This document shows positions 21,419-32,801 of a DNA stretch of 64,000 nucleotides, piece by piece. This DNA is from Tetraselmis striata (Eukaryota; Chlorophyta; Chlorodendrophyceae; Chlorodendrales; Chlorodendraceae). The stretch lies in NCBI GenBank assembly GCA_006384855.1, contig VCJN01002132.1:18733-82732 (forward strand), in the 5' to 3' direction. The notes below the pieces were generated by a model. It was given only the letters and a program-made list of their open reading frames with translations. It was not told where the DNA came from and made no database searches. Made by a program: the position numbers and the translations under genes. Position 1 is the first letter of the stretch; every line of letters starts with the position of its first letter.

Positions 21419-21790
21419 ATCAGCGATGCGTCGATTTTTCAGAAAATTTTAAAAGAACGGGTTCTAGCGACTAGCGACTATATCACTGGCCTACAGTTCC
21501 ATGAATTGCATTGCCAGCGCTTTGAAGTACCAGAGTTTTTCTTTCCATTACCAGCAGCGAGTAGCGAGTACCAGTACTCATAGCCTCCCAACTGTGAGAT
21601 CGTAATCGGACGGCTGTGTAATTAAGGACCGTGGGCGGGTGGGTGGGCGGGTGGGTGGATTATAGTACTTAGTAGCACATTCCAGTAGATAAGCGCTTTA
21701 GTCATGCACCTATAGGCCCGATCCGCTGCACTATACGGGCACCCGCACGGCAATAAAGCTCACCGCCGAAAAATCGACGCTTCGCTGGAT
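21419..21790 (-). mobile_element. Short (MITE-like) copy of the inverted-terminus element
   Basis: Bounded by TCAGCGATGCGTCGATTTTTC and its near complement. The left 130 and right 235 bases match the outer parts of 4350-5915 with about 90 percent identity by eye, and the ORF is lost. It carries the same GGGTGGGCGGGT tract. Confidence 0.75.
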
Positions 21791-21799
21791 TATAAACAT

Positions 21800-22823
21800 T
21801 TGCTAGCGCCCCATGTCTGAGAGCGAAATGTTGGGTTCTTATATTCGCGCTGTCACCCGTGCGCGGGGAATGCTGCCCGACCTCCTCTCATTTGTATCTA
21901 CATAAATCCACGGCTGTCATTATCGGCAAAAGTCTCGCCATTATTGACAGTGCCATTCCGTGGATATTTCGTGAAATTCAAAGGGCGCTCGCTGGAGATG
22001 CTTGGAGGCCGTCCGCACTCGCAGCCCCCCTTCCATGTGCAAATCACCAGTTGATGAATATGCAGGGGCTGTGCATTTAGATGGTGGAATCATCATATCA
22101 ACGTGTCATTGAAACTTTACGATCGCCAGTGGCAATGGGGATTCTAGCCAACCCATCATCATTCAGCGTTAAGAAGGGTCCATCAGCAATGATGCTACGG
22201 GCTTGAATAGAAAAGAGCGGATGGAGTTTGCCTCACGGGCAAAAAATGGCCCCGTAGCTAAATTAAACCGGTGAATATCTCCAAGCCAACTCTTCACCGC
22301 ATAAACTAGATTTTCGAGCCGCCTCACACGTGAAGACCCCGAGCAAAAGTGAGCATTGAGCTGTGCGCTACGCATGCCGATGACTGAATTTCCCTATCCT
22401 GGAACAACTCTATATCTATCATGACAGCCAGGCGCACCGGTGTATCAATCGCCCGCCTTTGTTGGTGACAGTGTTGTCGGGTTTTTGTCGATGAAGGGCT
22501 GGAGGGGTCTTCTCCTTGTTGCTTTGCCCGCCTTGACCGCCCGCCCAGCCTCCCTCACGGGTGTCGTCGCAAGACAGTCCGTGAGCTGAGGTGCCAAACC
22601 GAAGAGCTGCACCCTCAGACTGCAGCCTGTGCGATTAGCCGCTGCCGCCCCCGAGAGGGTGCGCGCCATCGTCGCTCCCCCCAACAAACTGTCGAATCAC
22701 TACTATGCTGCGGCTGCAGCGTCAAAGCTTCTTGTAGTTGTACATATTGCTGCGCAGATGTGTGACCTGCAGGAGCAGGGTGATTGGCAGTAGGGGCACA
22801 GAGCATCGTTCAGGGATGCACAA
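21800..22823. other. Gene-free stretch
   Basis: Only short open frames with no recognisable domain. The minus-strand frame at 22445-22687 lies downstream of the membrane protein gene and may be its 3' flank. Confidence 0.5.
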
Positions 22824-23975
22824 TCAGGGATGGGTGTGCGCCATTGTCAACAGCGCAAAACACTGCCGACTGGGTGGTGGTGGTGCCGGGGGGGGGAGGG
22901 GGGACATGCAGGACGCAAGACACACCGAACACTGGAGGTCCGTCGCCATGCCGGCAGCGCTACGGCAGATGAGGCACACCACGGCCGGCGTTGCCGGCAG
23001 CCACGCCAGGCTCCACCGGAAGCTGGGTGGCAGTGCCGCGGTGCGCCGGAGTGTGTCATACTCCACCCACAGCGCCCAGGCCCAGAAGACGCCGCAGCAT
23101 GCCGAGGCGGCGAGGGCGACGGCCATCCTCCTGGGCAATACAGCGGGCAAGGGGGCAGCTCCGCCTGGGGAGGGCAGCTGCATCCCAAGCAGGCCAGCGC
23201 CTGCCAGAATGCAGGCCACTGCGTTGCCAAGCAGACCCAGGCCGATGGCGGCGGCACTCCGGGTGGTGCGGAATTCGGCGGTGTAGCGCTGTTTGTTTAG
23301 CCGACCCAAAAGGGGAAAGGGGGGGGGGGGGGGGGGTCAGCGCCCTCTGCTCTATGATGTTGACACGGGGGGCACTACTCACAGAATTGAGGGAATGCAT
23401 TGCTCCGAGAATACATCCAACTGCGGCGTGGAGGGAGCTTTCAGCTACCTTGTGCATACCCGTTCTCGTACGGGGAGTTATGAGGCAACACAAAACTTCC
23501 ACTTTAGGCTTCTCTGTGTGTATTAACTGAGAGACAACGATTCTATGTAAATCGCTGGAGCAGTCCGGGATCTGTGACTGTTTTTTTTGTTTCACAAGGG
23601 TTCCTCTGCTGTGTGTTCCTCGATGAACTCTGATTGATCCAATAATGACAGAACTGCACGATGAGTTTCACAAGACACTGTGGTTATACTGGTAGGGATG
23701 TATGACAACACTATCCCACCCAAAAGGAAGCACGCAACGGCGTAGAAGTGGCAGAGAGGGGAATGCACTCAGGGGGGGGGGGGGGGGGTCAGCAGAGTTT
23801 GAGACGGGTTTCCACCCACCGTGCTCCAGGGGTCTGCCGCGTGGTGCATCGCCGCCAGGGCGAAAAACACGCCGGCGATGAGAGCCACGGCGGCAAAGAG
23901 TCGGCACCACCTGCGGCTCTGCGACGCGCTCTCCTCCTGCAGCGCCTGCACCAGCTCTTCCTGCTCTGCGCTCAT
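22824..23975 (-). CDS. Small four-helix membrane protein
   Basis: Exons 23975-23820, 23288-22926 and 22862-22824 join in phase 0 with GT-AG sites, giving 185 residues ending at TGA. The N-terminus MSAEQEELVQALQEESASQS is a charged amphipathic helix. Four hydrophobic segments follow: about residues 26-46 (LFAAVALIAGVFFALAAM), 63-87 (AAIGLGLLGNAVACILAGAG), 107-126 (VALAASACCGVFWAWALWV) and 147-165 (WLPATPAVVCLIC). No signal cleavage motif is obvious. Introns 1 and 2 contain G runs on plus (C runs in sense), at 23772-23788 and 23319-23336. The family is not recognised; organelle or endomembrane location cannot be told. Confidence 0.65.
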
Positions 23976-24264
23976 GGGAGGAGGTCAAGGAGGGGGTTCA
24001 GGAGCTTGCGGAGTCACACCGCCGCACTTAAGAGCCTGCCAGGGTCTTGCAAGAGTTGTCGAATAAAGGCATCTCCGTGTGAGGCGGACACGTAACTTCG
24101 CACTAGGACATGCCTGAACGGAGCCCAACGCTAGCAGACGGGCAAACAAGTGAAGTACCCCGCGTCTGGAGTTCTGAATATATGCTTTGAATACCGATAC
24201 AGTATGTTGCAGTATGGTAACTGAATGTTACGAATGTTCGGACATTGGCGTCTCTTTATTTTGA

Positions 24265-24729
24265 TCAAAGAGGAAGCGGGTCATGCAGCGGAAATTGTTT
24301 AAAAACGAGGTCTACCAATATTCCCGGTATGCCGCGAGCAGTCCCTGGCACGCTGACATCTATCCTGCGTGCGCGCCAAGCCTCACCCTCCACCCCCAGG
24401 AGATCTTGCTCCATCATCTGGAATAGCTCCGCTGTGCGAGTGTTTCCGCTCGTCGTGCGGTTCCGGGCGAGGGTCGCCGCCATCTCCGCGTTGCGACGGC
24501 AGTGCGCAGGGCCGGGAAGTTGTTCAGGCAGGGGCTGGCCGCTATGTCCGGCGGTGAGACGTGCACTGTGGAGTGACTCGAGGGCGGGTGGGTCAAAAGC
24601 CCTGAGTCTGAAAGGTTTCCTGGCGACTGTGTGACGGTCGTAGTGAAGCACTATAGCTATATCGTCGCCAGGGGCAGAGGCGGTGCTACCCTCTGGTAGC
24701 GGCGGTGCTGCTGCGTCCGATCGGCGCAC
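24265..24729 (-). CDS. Hypothetical ORF, 154 codons
   Basis: Unspliced frame starting MRRSDAAAPPLPEG. The middle and end look protein-like: GDDIAIVLHYDRHTVARKPF, then ELFQMMEQDLLGVEGEAW and IPGILVDLVFKQFPL. No known domain, signal or membrane segment is seen. The antisense frame is also open, so chance is possible. It lies upstream of the membrane protein gene on the same strand. Confidence 0.35.
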   Translation of the reverse strand: MRRSDAAAPPLPEGSTASAPGDDIAIVLHYDRHTVARKPFRLRAFDPPALESLHSARLTAGHSGQPLPEQLPGPAHCRRNAEMAATLARNRTTSGNTRTAELFQMMEQDLLGVEGEAWRARRIDVSVPGTARGIPGILVDLVFKQFPLHDPLPL

Positions 24730-24857
24730 GCAAGCTCCTGGCGCAGCAGCAGGGCAAGCGCGACTAGGTGTAGAACAATTAGATAGAGACAGACTTCATT
24801 GTGTCATCAGCACAAATATTAATTAACAACGAAAACGCCGCTTCAAAAATATGTAGC

Positions 24858-25012
24858 GGATTTTAGGGTTTTAGGGTCTTTCAGGGATTTAGGTTTTATG
24901 ACGCTAGATGGGTTGTAGGACTTTAGGATTTTAGTGTTTTTTCATAAAGCGGGTGTTATGGTTTGTTTTAGGGTGTTCAGGGTTTTAGGTTTTATGACGC
25001 TAGATTATGCAC
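24858..25012 (+). repeat. Degenerate TTTTAGGG-like (telomere-type) sequence
   Basis: Begins TTTTAGGGTTTTAGGG and continues as decayed units (TTCAGGG, TTTAGG, TTTTAGTG), with the string TTTTATGACGCTAGAT present twice. TTTTAGGG is the telomere repeat of Chlamydomonas-type algae, so this may be an interstitial telomere relic or simple-sequence drift. Smaller traces occur at 7818-7836 and 13645-13690. Confidence 0.55.
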
Positions 25013-25552
25013 GGCCCACTCGTGTGCGGGAAAATAAATGATGGCTTGGTTTGTCGCTACTTTGTCGCTAGTTAGTTCGATATAGTCGCTATATCAGATA
25101 GTACAGTAACATAAATAAGAGGAGCGCCGATACTACTTCAGAGTATTAGCGTCATATCACGCGGCGGAAACTACGTGGTAGCGACCTCTATTTGGCGGGC
25201 TAGGGCGAGAGCATGCCGCGCGGACGCGATGACGCACCTTCCGATGACGACGAATGGCGGCGGCGACGGCGACGACGGCGACATACGCACAGCAGCAGCT
25301 GTCTCGCAGCACCAGCATCGGCCTAGAATCCGAGCTTCAGGCACGCAATCAGTGCCAGTGCTCTGCCAAACGGCACTCGTCAACTCGCCGGGTGTTTCCC
25401 TCCTCCAACAGCGCGACCTACACACGCCACGACCTATTCCCTGCGATCAGAACTGAGTGGGGCATCCTCCTTCGGACGTCCCTTCGCCCTAGTGAATGCA
25501 CTGCATCACTACGGAGGGTGGGACAGCGTTACACGCGAAACTCGCCGGAGGC

Positions 25553-26735
25553 ATGCCAGACCCTAAACCACCGCCAGGCGAGCAGTGGTCCTACTGCGAC
25601 CGGCGCTACTGGGATACACGATATCAGCGAGCTCTGGGCTCATCCGCCGCGCCCGCTGCCCGCTCTGCGTCCTCGTCCGGTGAGGAGGATAGCGCCGTGT
25701 TCGACTGGCTGTGCGATGCGACGTCACTCGCGGCACTGGCCCGCCGCTCCTGGGCGGGTCGCGACCCGGTGGTGCTGGATATGGGGTGCGGAAACAGCGA
25801 GCTGCCCGAGGCGCTGGCGAGGGGCGACCGCTCGGACGTCGGCGGATGGCAGCGGGCGGGGTTCGTGCTGGGCTCGGACTACAGCAGCAGTGGCGTGCTC
25901 CAGCTCATGGCGAGCCGCGCCGCGGCGGGCGGCCTGGGGGGCTATATAGACTACATGATAGACGATGTGCGCGCGCTTCCGCTACGAAGCGCTACCGTGG
26001 ATGTTGTCATCGATAAGGGTTGTCTTGACTCCGTGCTTCAGGATGCCGATCAGGTGATGGCGTGGCCAACAGGATGTCAATGTATGTAACATGGGTGGTG
26101 ACGGATGGCATCGCTTGGCGCCCTGTGTGCAAGCAGCTATTATGCTATGTCAGACTAGTTGTAGCACCTGCCTATAAAGGGAAAAGGGGGGGGCACTCTG
26201 CATGTAGCTCTTTACATGACGGCATGACGTGTCTGAGATGCCATGTGTGTGCCCTGCAGATAAGACTGAGCATGCGGTGGCAGCGGCATACATCTCGGGA
26301 TGCAGGGCCGTTACGTACGAAACCTGGCGTCCCACTTTGGAACCCCTACCAGCTCAATGTTGAGTCGCGCACTTGCTGCCTAGGCCTGACAGTAAAACAA
26401 GCGTGTGTAAGTTGTTCACTCCGCTAGCCATTGCGCTGAGCCATTTGCCTGCTTTACTCACAGTGGAAGAGGCCACAGCAAATGCCAACAGCGTCGTGAG
26501 AGAAGTATCCCGAGTGCTCGCCCCTGGAGGTGTTTTCATAGTGGTCTCCTACGAGCCGCCCGCTGGGAGGCGCAGCGTGCTGGAGGCCGATGACGCTACC
26601 TGGCACTTGGAGGTGGCTGGGGAGGAGGACGAGATGGGCAATTACATATATGTGTGTCGAAAGGTTGGCTTGGAGCTGGGCACGCTGGATGCCACGCTCA
26701 TGGGCGAAGAGGGCAGTCTCATCGAGGTAGACTAG
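25553..26735 (+). CDS. SAM-dependent methyltransferase, EEF1AKMT4/METTL13-like
   Basis: Two exons, 25553-26053 and 26472-26735, join in phase 0 (GTGATG donor; acceptor GAAGAG) to give 254 residues. It starts MPDPKPPPGEQWSYCDRRYW; the YCDRRYWDTRY segment is the usual family entry motif. SAM-binding motif I is VVLDMGCGNSELPEAL, the acidic strand end is VLGSDYS, and post I/II is VDVVIDKGCLDSVL. The second exon gives VVREVSRVLAPGGVFIVVSY. This family methylates lysines of translation elongation factor 1A in animals; the substrate here is inferred. The DKGCLDS string, where relatives have DKGTLDS, fits the subfamily well. An upstream in-frame ATG at 25496 is less likely because the family starts near the YW motif. 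A nearer AG at 26463 would break the frame. Confidence 0.8.
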
Positions 26736-28785
26736 CTGACCAAGAATAATGCGTGGGAGGAGAAGGCGGCCACACAGCTTCCGTAGTATTGTTGATACAT
26801 GACAGGCTATGGCCTTGCTCCTGACGAGCCGCAAGTAATGTGTTTCCCTCGATAGATTCACCCATGCACACCATGTTTGCACATGAGTCAGAAGGCCGGC
26901 GATCACCAAGGTCGTTATATACGAATTGAAAGAGTGGACCTTTTTTCACATTGAGGTACAGCAGCATCCAGAGCATAGTTGCGCGCAAATGTGCCTTTGT
27001 TGATTTATTGTATACTATTTCTAAACAACGGGTGTGGTTTACTATAAAAGTGTTTGACCAGCTGCAGATTGCTACCAGCAGTGGCACAGCATCGGCATCG
27101 AGTATCTGAAGGGCTGTGCACTGGCGATCATGGAGCCAAACAGTTTATCAATGCGAGACATTACGATAGCACAGAACAAGAAGCAAACAGTGCCAAACAT
27201 CACATAAACTAGTAGCAGGTCTCAGATGGTTAATCTACTCATGTGCTACTCTACTTGTAAATTCTGCTGAACAGCTTGCCGATAAATACAATATTAGTCC
27301 GTATGGACGAGCTTTAGCGAGTCGATGACGGCATGAAATAAATACTGGCCCATAATGAACATCGATGTAGACGAGTTGTATTATCTGCTGTACATATAGC
27401 TGGCCACAAACCAGCAAGACCCGGGCTGCTGCTTGCCAAGATCACCAAGCAATGGAGTAGCCGCTCCACGTTCTATGGTTACCCAAGCTAGTTGTACATT
27501 GACACATGCCACATCCTCGACAACGCGCACATTCTTTTGTGGGGAGGTGTACAAGCGATGTCATTCATCTACACAGTAGTAACAGCATATATCATCGGTA
27601 TGTACGGTCAGGTACAGCATGTACTACAGCAGCTCATTCTACTGCTGTATACATATACTATATACTCCGCCGGATCAGAATGGCGACTTCTTACAGAGTA
27701 GTGCACTCCCGCACTGTGTGCAATCGCGTCCTAGGGGTGGTAAGTGTTGCGGCTGTAGCACTACATCCTGGAAGGGGGTCAGAGGCCGCCGCTCTCCGGG
27801 GGGGTGGGGGGGGGGGGGGGGGGATCTTACGGCGGGATCGGCATCATTTCTGCTCGATCACCAGCAAGCTCAAAATGTCATGGTGTTGCGTGGTGCGTTG
27901 CGCGTTGTCGTTGGCGTTGCAAGATGCGCACATTGATGATTTTTTATCGCCCATGGCGAGTTATTGACGCATAGCAGTCCTATCAATTGTTGACGATGAC
28001 CGCCGCACGAGATGAGAGCGGGTAATAACTTCGAGTGCCATCATCAGCCAATGCCGCTGCTGCTGCTGGTTATACTGCATAGGCTTGTCCGCGTTGCAGG
28101 CGCCACGATGGCTGGGATCTTACTACGGATAGCGTCAGCACACTGAGCTATTTATTATGTGTGATGACTACCCCTTAGAACTGAAGGGTTTCCTCAGCGC
28201 AAGGTTATATATCCTTGAGATCTCTACTCTCTATGATTGCGCGCGGCACTGTTGCAGCATGCTGGTTTGAGAGTGTCTCTTCAGACTGTGATGCAAGATT
28301 GCAAGCATGTGTCAGAAAGTTTATATTTGATCTCTGGGCGACAGCACGCGATCGCTCGGATGATATGTTATTTTACATATAGTCGCTATATATTCGTAGC
28401 AGCTAAAAAATATAAATTCATTTTGGCAGTTTGGGTCACATTATTCTCATATTTCGCTACTGGTGCCGTGCGGCAGCCATGATGCTGATGGCAACATGCG
28501 CGCGTGACAAAATGATACTGGCGCAGCAGGCACTGCAGACACTAGCGACAAGCCGACCAGTCGCTACCGCAATCGCCGCAAAATCGGACGTCGACCAGCA
28601 CTTCCCGCTAGTTCCTACTCATCCCGCACCTTTCTCATCTGAGCAGTTCCATGCTCGATCAGCATCTAAATCACGTGTATATACTCGTTCGATCGTAGCA
28701 CACAAGCAATAAGCATAAGACTTAGCCTGTGTTCCCGTAAGCCGGCATACGTACCGCGCGGTAAGAAGCGTCGCATTGTGCTTCT
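26736..28785. other. Gene-free stretch
   Basis: AT-richer sequence with short open frames only. It holds a poly-G run at 27806-27823 and TAGTCGCTATAT at about 28379-28390. No gene or RNA is supported. Confidence 0.6.
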
Positions 28786-28875
28786 GTATTTAGGCCTGGA
28801 AGATTTTATTCGTTGTCTTTGGTGGCCCCCCCCCTTTTTTTGGGGCCCCCCCTTTGGAAATACTTCCTTCCTCTG
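28785..28875 (+). repeat. Dispersed repeat R2, plus copy
   Basis: AGGCCTGGAAGATTTTATTC, then GTTGTCTTTGGTGG, then a C/T homopolymer and GGAAATACTTCC. The inverted copy is at 30595-30705. Confidence 0.7.
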
Positions 28876-29289
28876 CAGTACTGCTAAAGTACTGCCATGA
28901 AACAAATAACAAAGAAACATCATGTTTGTGCCTTGTAAGCATGCAGGAACAGCCAAGGCAACTAAAAGCATGTTATAGATGAACTTCTATGGGTATTGGG
29001 CACCCCCACCTTCAGGTGAAAAAAAGGGGGGACTGTGACAGTACTTTGTGCAGTACTGTAGACAACGCTGGGCAGCAGATAGGCCGTTAATATAGATGCA
29101 GGAGGATACATAGAAGACCACGCACGGCACATAGATGAATATGGCACATAGATGAATGTAATAAATGACAATGTAGTTTTGTCAACCCCATATATACCCG
29201 CCCGACTGTATGAGACATCTATCATAGACGGGGGTGTCCAAGCAACAGCCGGGGGCTAAGCGAGCGCATGTCGGTTGGGAAATCGCGGT

Positions 29290-30095
29290 TCACTTGGTGG
29301 CCAGCGCTTTCAGCGCCTCGATGGTCTCCACATGCGACGCCGTCCCGGCCGACCGTACCGGCTCCTCCATCAGTTTTGACTTAAATAAGGTCATAGTCGC
29401 GCTGCTTGCCGAGCCGCTCCTCATACCGAAATAGCGAGAGCTCCAGGGCTTTTAGCAACGCGATGATGCTCGGCATGTTGCCCTTCTGGACCCCATTTCC
29501 GTTGCGGACAGCGCGATACTGAGGTACTCCAACGAGCTTCGGAACGTTCGGCCGATCTGCCTTATGTCCGAGTTTCTTCTTCCCAAAGAACTGCGCCAAG
29601 CGTTTGTCCGGCGGGGTTGGCCCTTTGCATAGCTACTTTCATCATACCCCAGATACAACGCCAGTCTTGGAACGAGAGCTGAGAGGGAACAAGGCGCGAT
29701 GGAAGGCGAAGACGAAGTCGAAGCCGACCGATTTAGCCATGTCCGCCGACCAACCGACGCCCTCTAACTCTTGCCAGTCTATCAGGGAGTTGTATTGCTG
29801 TTTTTTGGCAGACAGCGGGGCGCCGCTAGGCACTTTGTGAGTAGGGAGGCGGTGATGACTCTCAGGACTCGCTCGGCGCTGAATCAGTCTCGTCTCGTTC
29901 TCGTCTCAAGGAACGCCATGGTGTCTGTGACTGCCTCTAGCAGGAACGCTGTGCAGTCTCGCAAAAGCCCACGGTCGAGCCGGGTGCCGGCCATGCACAC
30001 CATCTTGATATCGGTGTCAGCAAGCAGGGGGTGGTAGTCGGGGGCGTGGGCCTCGATTGCCTCATTTAGCTGGCCCGTAGAGTTCTTGTCGCCCC
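29290..30095 (-). pseudogene. Gag-like protein remnant, three frameshifts
   Basis: The coding-like part of the truncated element. The pieces read on in successive frames without losing protein character, which suggests recent decay. The family is not recognised; it differs from ORF1 of the YR elements at 16729 and 43559. Confidence 0.5.
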
Positions 30096-30460
30096 ATCAT
30101 CCACTCCTGAGCGCCTAGCTTTATCCATACGTTCCGCACTGCGGTCCTGCCGTCAACGGAAATGCTTACGCACGCCGCCAGTGACGCCAGGAGGTACATA
30201 GTGGTGCTGCCTGGTGTGGGCGGCGGGTGCTGCTGGTGGTGGGATAAGCTGGAGGGATATCGGATAATGGAAGGCAATGAATGGGCGGATGAAATGATGG
30301 TGGCTGTCCTATTAAGTAGCTCCCCGGCCAGGCCAGGCGCAACGCTCGCGGGCGATAAGGCAGCCCGGAGGGTACCGGTAAAACCCGTTTGAAACCCGAA
30401 ACATATTGCACGGGTCGCACTAGGACAGTTGACTAGTTCTTGAAACCCCATAAACAGAGC
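29290..30460 (-). mobile_element. Truncated retroelement: A repeat plus degraded gag-like ORF
   Basis: On minus it begins with CTGTTTATGGGGTTTC (30457-30441) and continues with blocks shared with the A repeat of the element at 38935: CTGTCCTAGTGCGACCC, CGCCCGCGAG and CCGGGGAGCTACTTA. It then enters a coding-like region with frame breaks near 29880, 29640 and 29382. Protein strings are STGQLNEAIEAHAPDYHPLL, AGTRLDRGLLRDC, WQELEGVGWSADMAKSVGF, LAQFFGKKKLGHKADRPN and HVETIEALKALATK before TGA at 29290. No recombinase or second repeat follows, so only the 5' part is present. Confidence 0.6.
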
Positions 30461-30594
30461 TTAGAGGATGCATTGCGGCGGTTTGTCTCCCCATCAGCCG
30501 CTACTGTACTGTGCCGGTGTCGAGTCAGCTGCGCCGGGGCTGTCGCCTACGACATCGGGGGCATCGACGAGTACTGTTCAAAGTACTATTAGAC

Positions 30595-30705
30595 TATAAG
30601 TTTTTTTTTTCGGAAAAGGAAGATTTCCCCCCCCCCCCTTTTTTTCCGAGCAAAATCGCCACCAAAGACAACGGATAAAATCTTCCAGGCCTTATATATT
30701 TATTC
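30595..30705 (-). repeat. Dispersed repeat R2, minus copy
   Basis: Complement of 28785-28875 with about 90 percent identity over 40 bases (AGGCCTGGAAGATTTTATCC), again followed in its own direction by a homopolymer and a GGAAATCTTCC-like end. Confidence 0.7.
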
Positions 30706-31697
30706 ATATGGCGCTTACTGATGCTTAGTACATCCTTTTTCCGCTCGGTTGAGCGGTCGTCTCGTACGCGAAAAGTCCGGGTATCGATTCCTGGCCGATG
30801 CATTTCGGCAATATCGTCCCGGCGTGTCCTGGGTTTACCCGGTTGATGCATTAGCCTTCGGGGTTCGAATCAGGCAATGGTCTGCGGGCTATGCCAGACC
30901 TACGGCTACAATTCGCGCAAGAGGTCAAGTGCTGGGGCGGCTTCGGCCGACGATGTCCCGCGGCGAACTGTTACTTTACTTTGCTGATGCTCAGAGACTG
31001 TGCTTAGAGAATCAGTCCATGCTCAGAGACAGAGACCATGGGGATTGTAAGTTATGATTTGATATAGCGACTATATGTAAATTTGATATGTGTAAATTTT
31101 TATCTGCTGCTAGCTTATGTAAATTTATATATGTGCATGCGGCGCACGATCTTTGCCATAATAATCCTTAATATGCGCTATTAATCCTTAATAGCGCTCG
31201 TCCCGCCGCACGCTACCTTATCAACGTCTCGGCACTTGGCAGTGGCGCGCAGCAGCAGCACGACAAAGACGGACGTACTGACCCTTCTCGCCCAATACTC
31301 GCGCCTCTGCCCCGCCACAACCTGGTCAGCTCGAGTGTCCGCCCGCCTCTCGCGAGACCGAACAAGCGCCGTTCCCGCATCGCGCGCGACGACCGACAAC
31401 CCCTCCCGACCCAGCGGTGCCCGTCACGTGGCGGTCAGCCAGCCGCCAGAAGCAGTGTAGTTCTGCGAGCTGATCTTCCTGTCCTTTGCGCAAGTGGGCG
31501 CTGCGCAAGATACAGAGCGGCGTTGAACTACACAAGACTGACTCCCAACTGAGTCTGACTGCCCGATCACTGCAACTGAGAAAGCATACGGACAACCGGC
31601 AAGCGCTGAAGCCAAACACGCTTGAGGGTGGCGTGGGAAGGGGGGGGGGGGGTAGCTACTTCGAGCACAGGCAAGGTTCGCTACTGGGAGCACGGGG
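30706..31697. other. Gene-free stretch
   Basis: No supported gene. It holds a tRNA-B-box-like string near 30780 (GGTATCGATTCC), another near 30860 (GGTTCGAATC), and a poly-G run at 31640-31652 just upstream of the longin gene. Confidence 0.5.
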
Positions 31698-32801
31698 ATG
31701 GACCCCGGACACGTGCACTGCGTGCTGGTGGCCACACGAGCCGGGGAGGTCGTGCTGGAGCGCTTCTTCGACCCGCTCAGCGCGGTCGAGCGCAGTGAGC
31801 TGCGTGCAGCCCTGCACGAGGCCAGCGCGCCGGTGATAGCCAGCGCTCCAGATGAGGCAGAGTTTGTGAGCTGCTACAGGTACTGCGGAGCCACTGCGTG
31901 TGCGGCCCAATGGCCCTGAATCTGTGCTTCTGGAGGCTGCCTCTAATGTGGTTGGCCCACTGGCGCGTTGTGTACAGGGACGCCAGTGTTGTGTTCAGCC
32001 CAATGGCAGACTGCGTGCTCTACCTAGTAGGATCCGGGGAATATGACGAGCTGATGTGTGAGCGCCCTACCACTTGGATGGTTCAGCGCAGCCGTTTTGT
32101 CCTTGATTCACGGGGATCGCCTGAGAGCTCCTGCTGTCACCTATGCGGCTGACGTGTGGCTGGCCGCAGTGTCCAATGTCACGAGGGTGCTCCGGGAGGC
32201 TCTGAAGTACGTGCTCAAGCGGCCGCCCAGCGAGACAGCGATAAATGAGAAGTACACCAAGGCACGCCACCATCGAGCCTCACCCTGACGCCCCCATTGC
32301 AATTGTGCCAGGTCATGCCATCCTTTGACCCCCAAAACTCCTCTCCCCCCCCCCTCCCCCCACTGCGTCCCGCATAAATTGCCCGCCTTGCTCAGAACAG
32401 GCATGTCTGGCGATCGATGAAGTGCTAAATGAGGTAAAATAACCCCACGCCGCTACTCTGTCTGTAGCGCATTCACTCCTGTCCTATCCCTAGAGCACCT
32501 TCAGTCAATACGCCCCTGCACTCAACAGGGCATGCTGGACAACACCAATCCGGAGGCGATCAAGAAGGCGCTCAAGCTGAAAGTGAAGCCCCGCCGGTGC
32601 CTCTTGCCTGAAAGCTTGCCAGCAGCAGCAACCGCATCACCGTATGGTGTGGATGTAGCAGGGATGGATGCTCGGTGTGCAAAGAGCGGCGAACTGAACC
32701 TGCCGGCACCGCTTGCTGTGGCATGCTTGCACGGCAGGTGGCGGACTAGCTTGGAAGCGCGTTTGCTGTCTGCTGACCTGGAGGGGAGCCATACGCCCTG
32801 A
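31698..32801 (+). CDS. SNARE-like (longin/coatomer-zeta type) protein
   Basis: Five exons in frame: 31698-31879, 31978-32057, 32170-32261, 32401-32433 and 32529-32801. The longin fold is visible: VHCVLVATRAGEVVLERFF (strand, strand), a helix, ASVVFSPMADCVLYLVGSG (strands), YDELMLSNVTRVLREAL, then KRPPSETAINEKYTK and CLAIDEVLNEGMLDN. The order and spacing match the plant SNARE-like superfamily proteins related to coatomer zeta and adaptor small subunits, which act in membrane trafficking. Intron 3 starts GC (AAG then GCACGC), the others GT. The ELM-L-SNV junction across intron 2 confirms the splice. The end is uncertain: relatives stop soon after the ALKLK helix, while this frame continues about 60 low-similarity residues to 32801, and a GTGAAG donor lies after ALKLK. 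Confidence 0.8.

Noticed and set aside
25254-25949. 231-codon plus frame overlapping the methyltransferase gene
   Set aside because: It overlaps the methyltransferase exon in another frame and is Arg/Ser/Thr-rich shadow translation.
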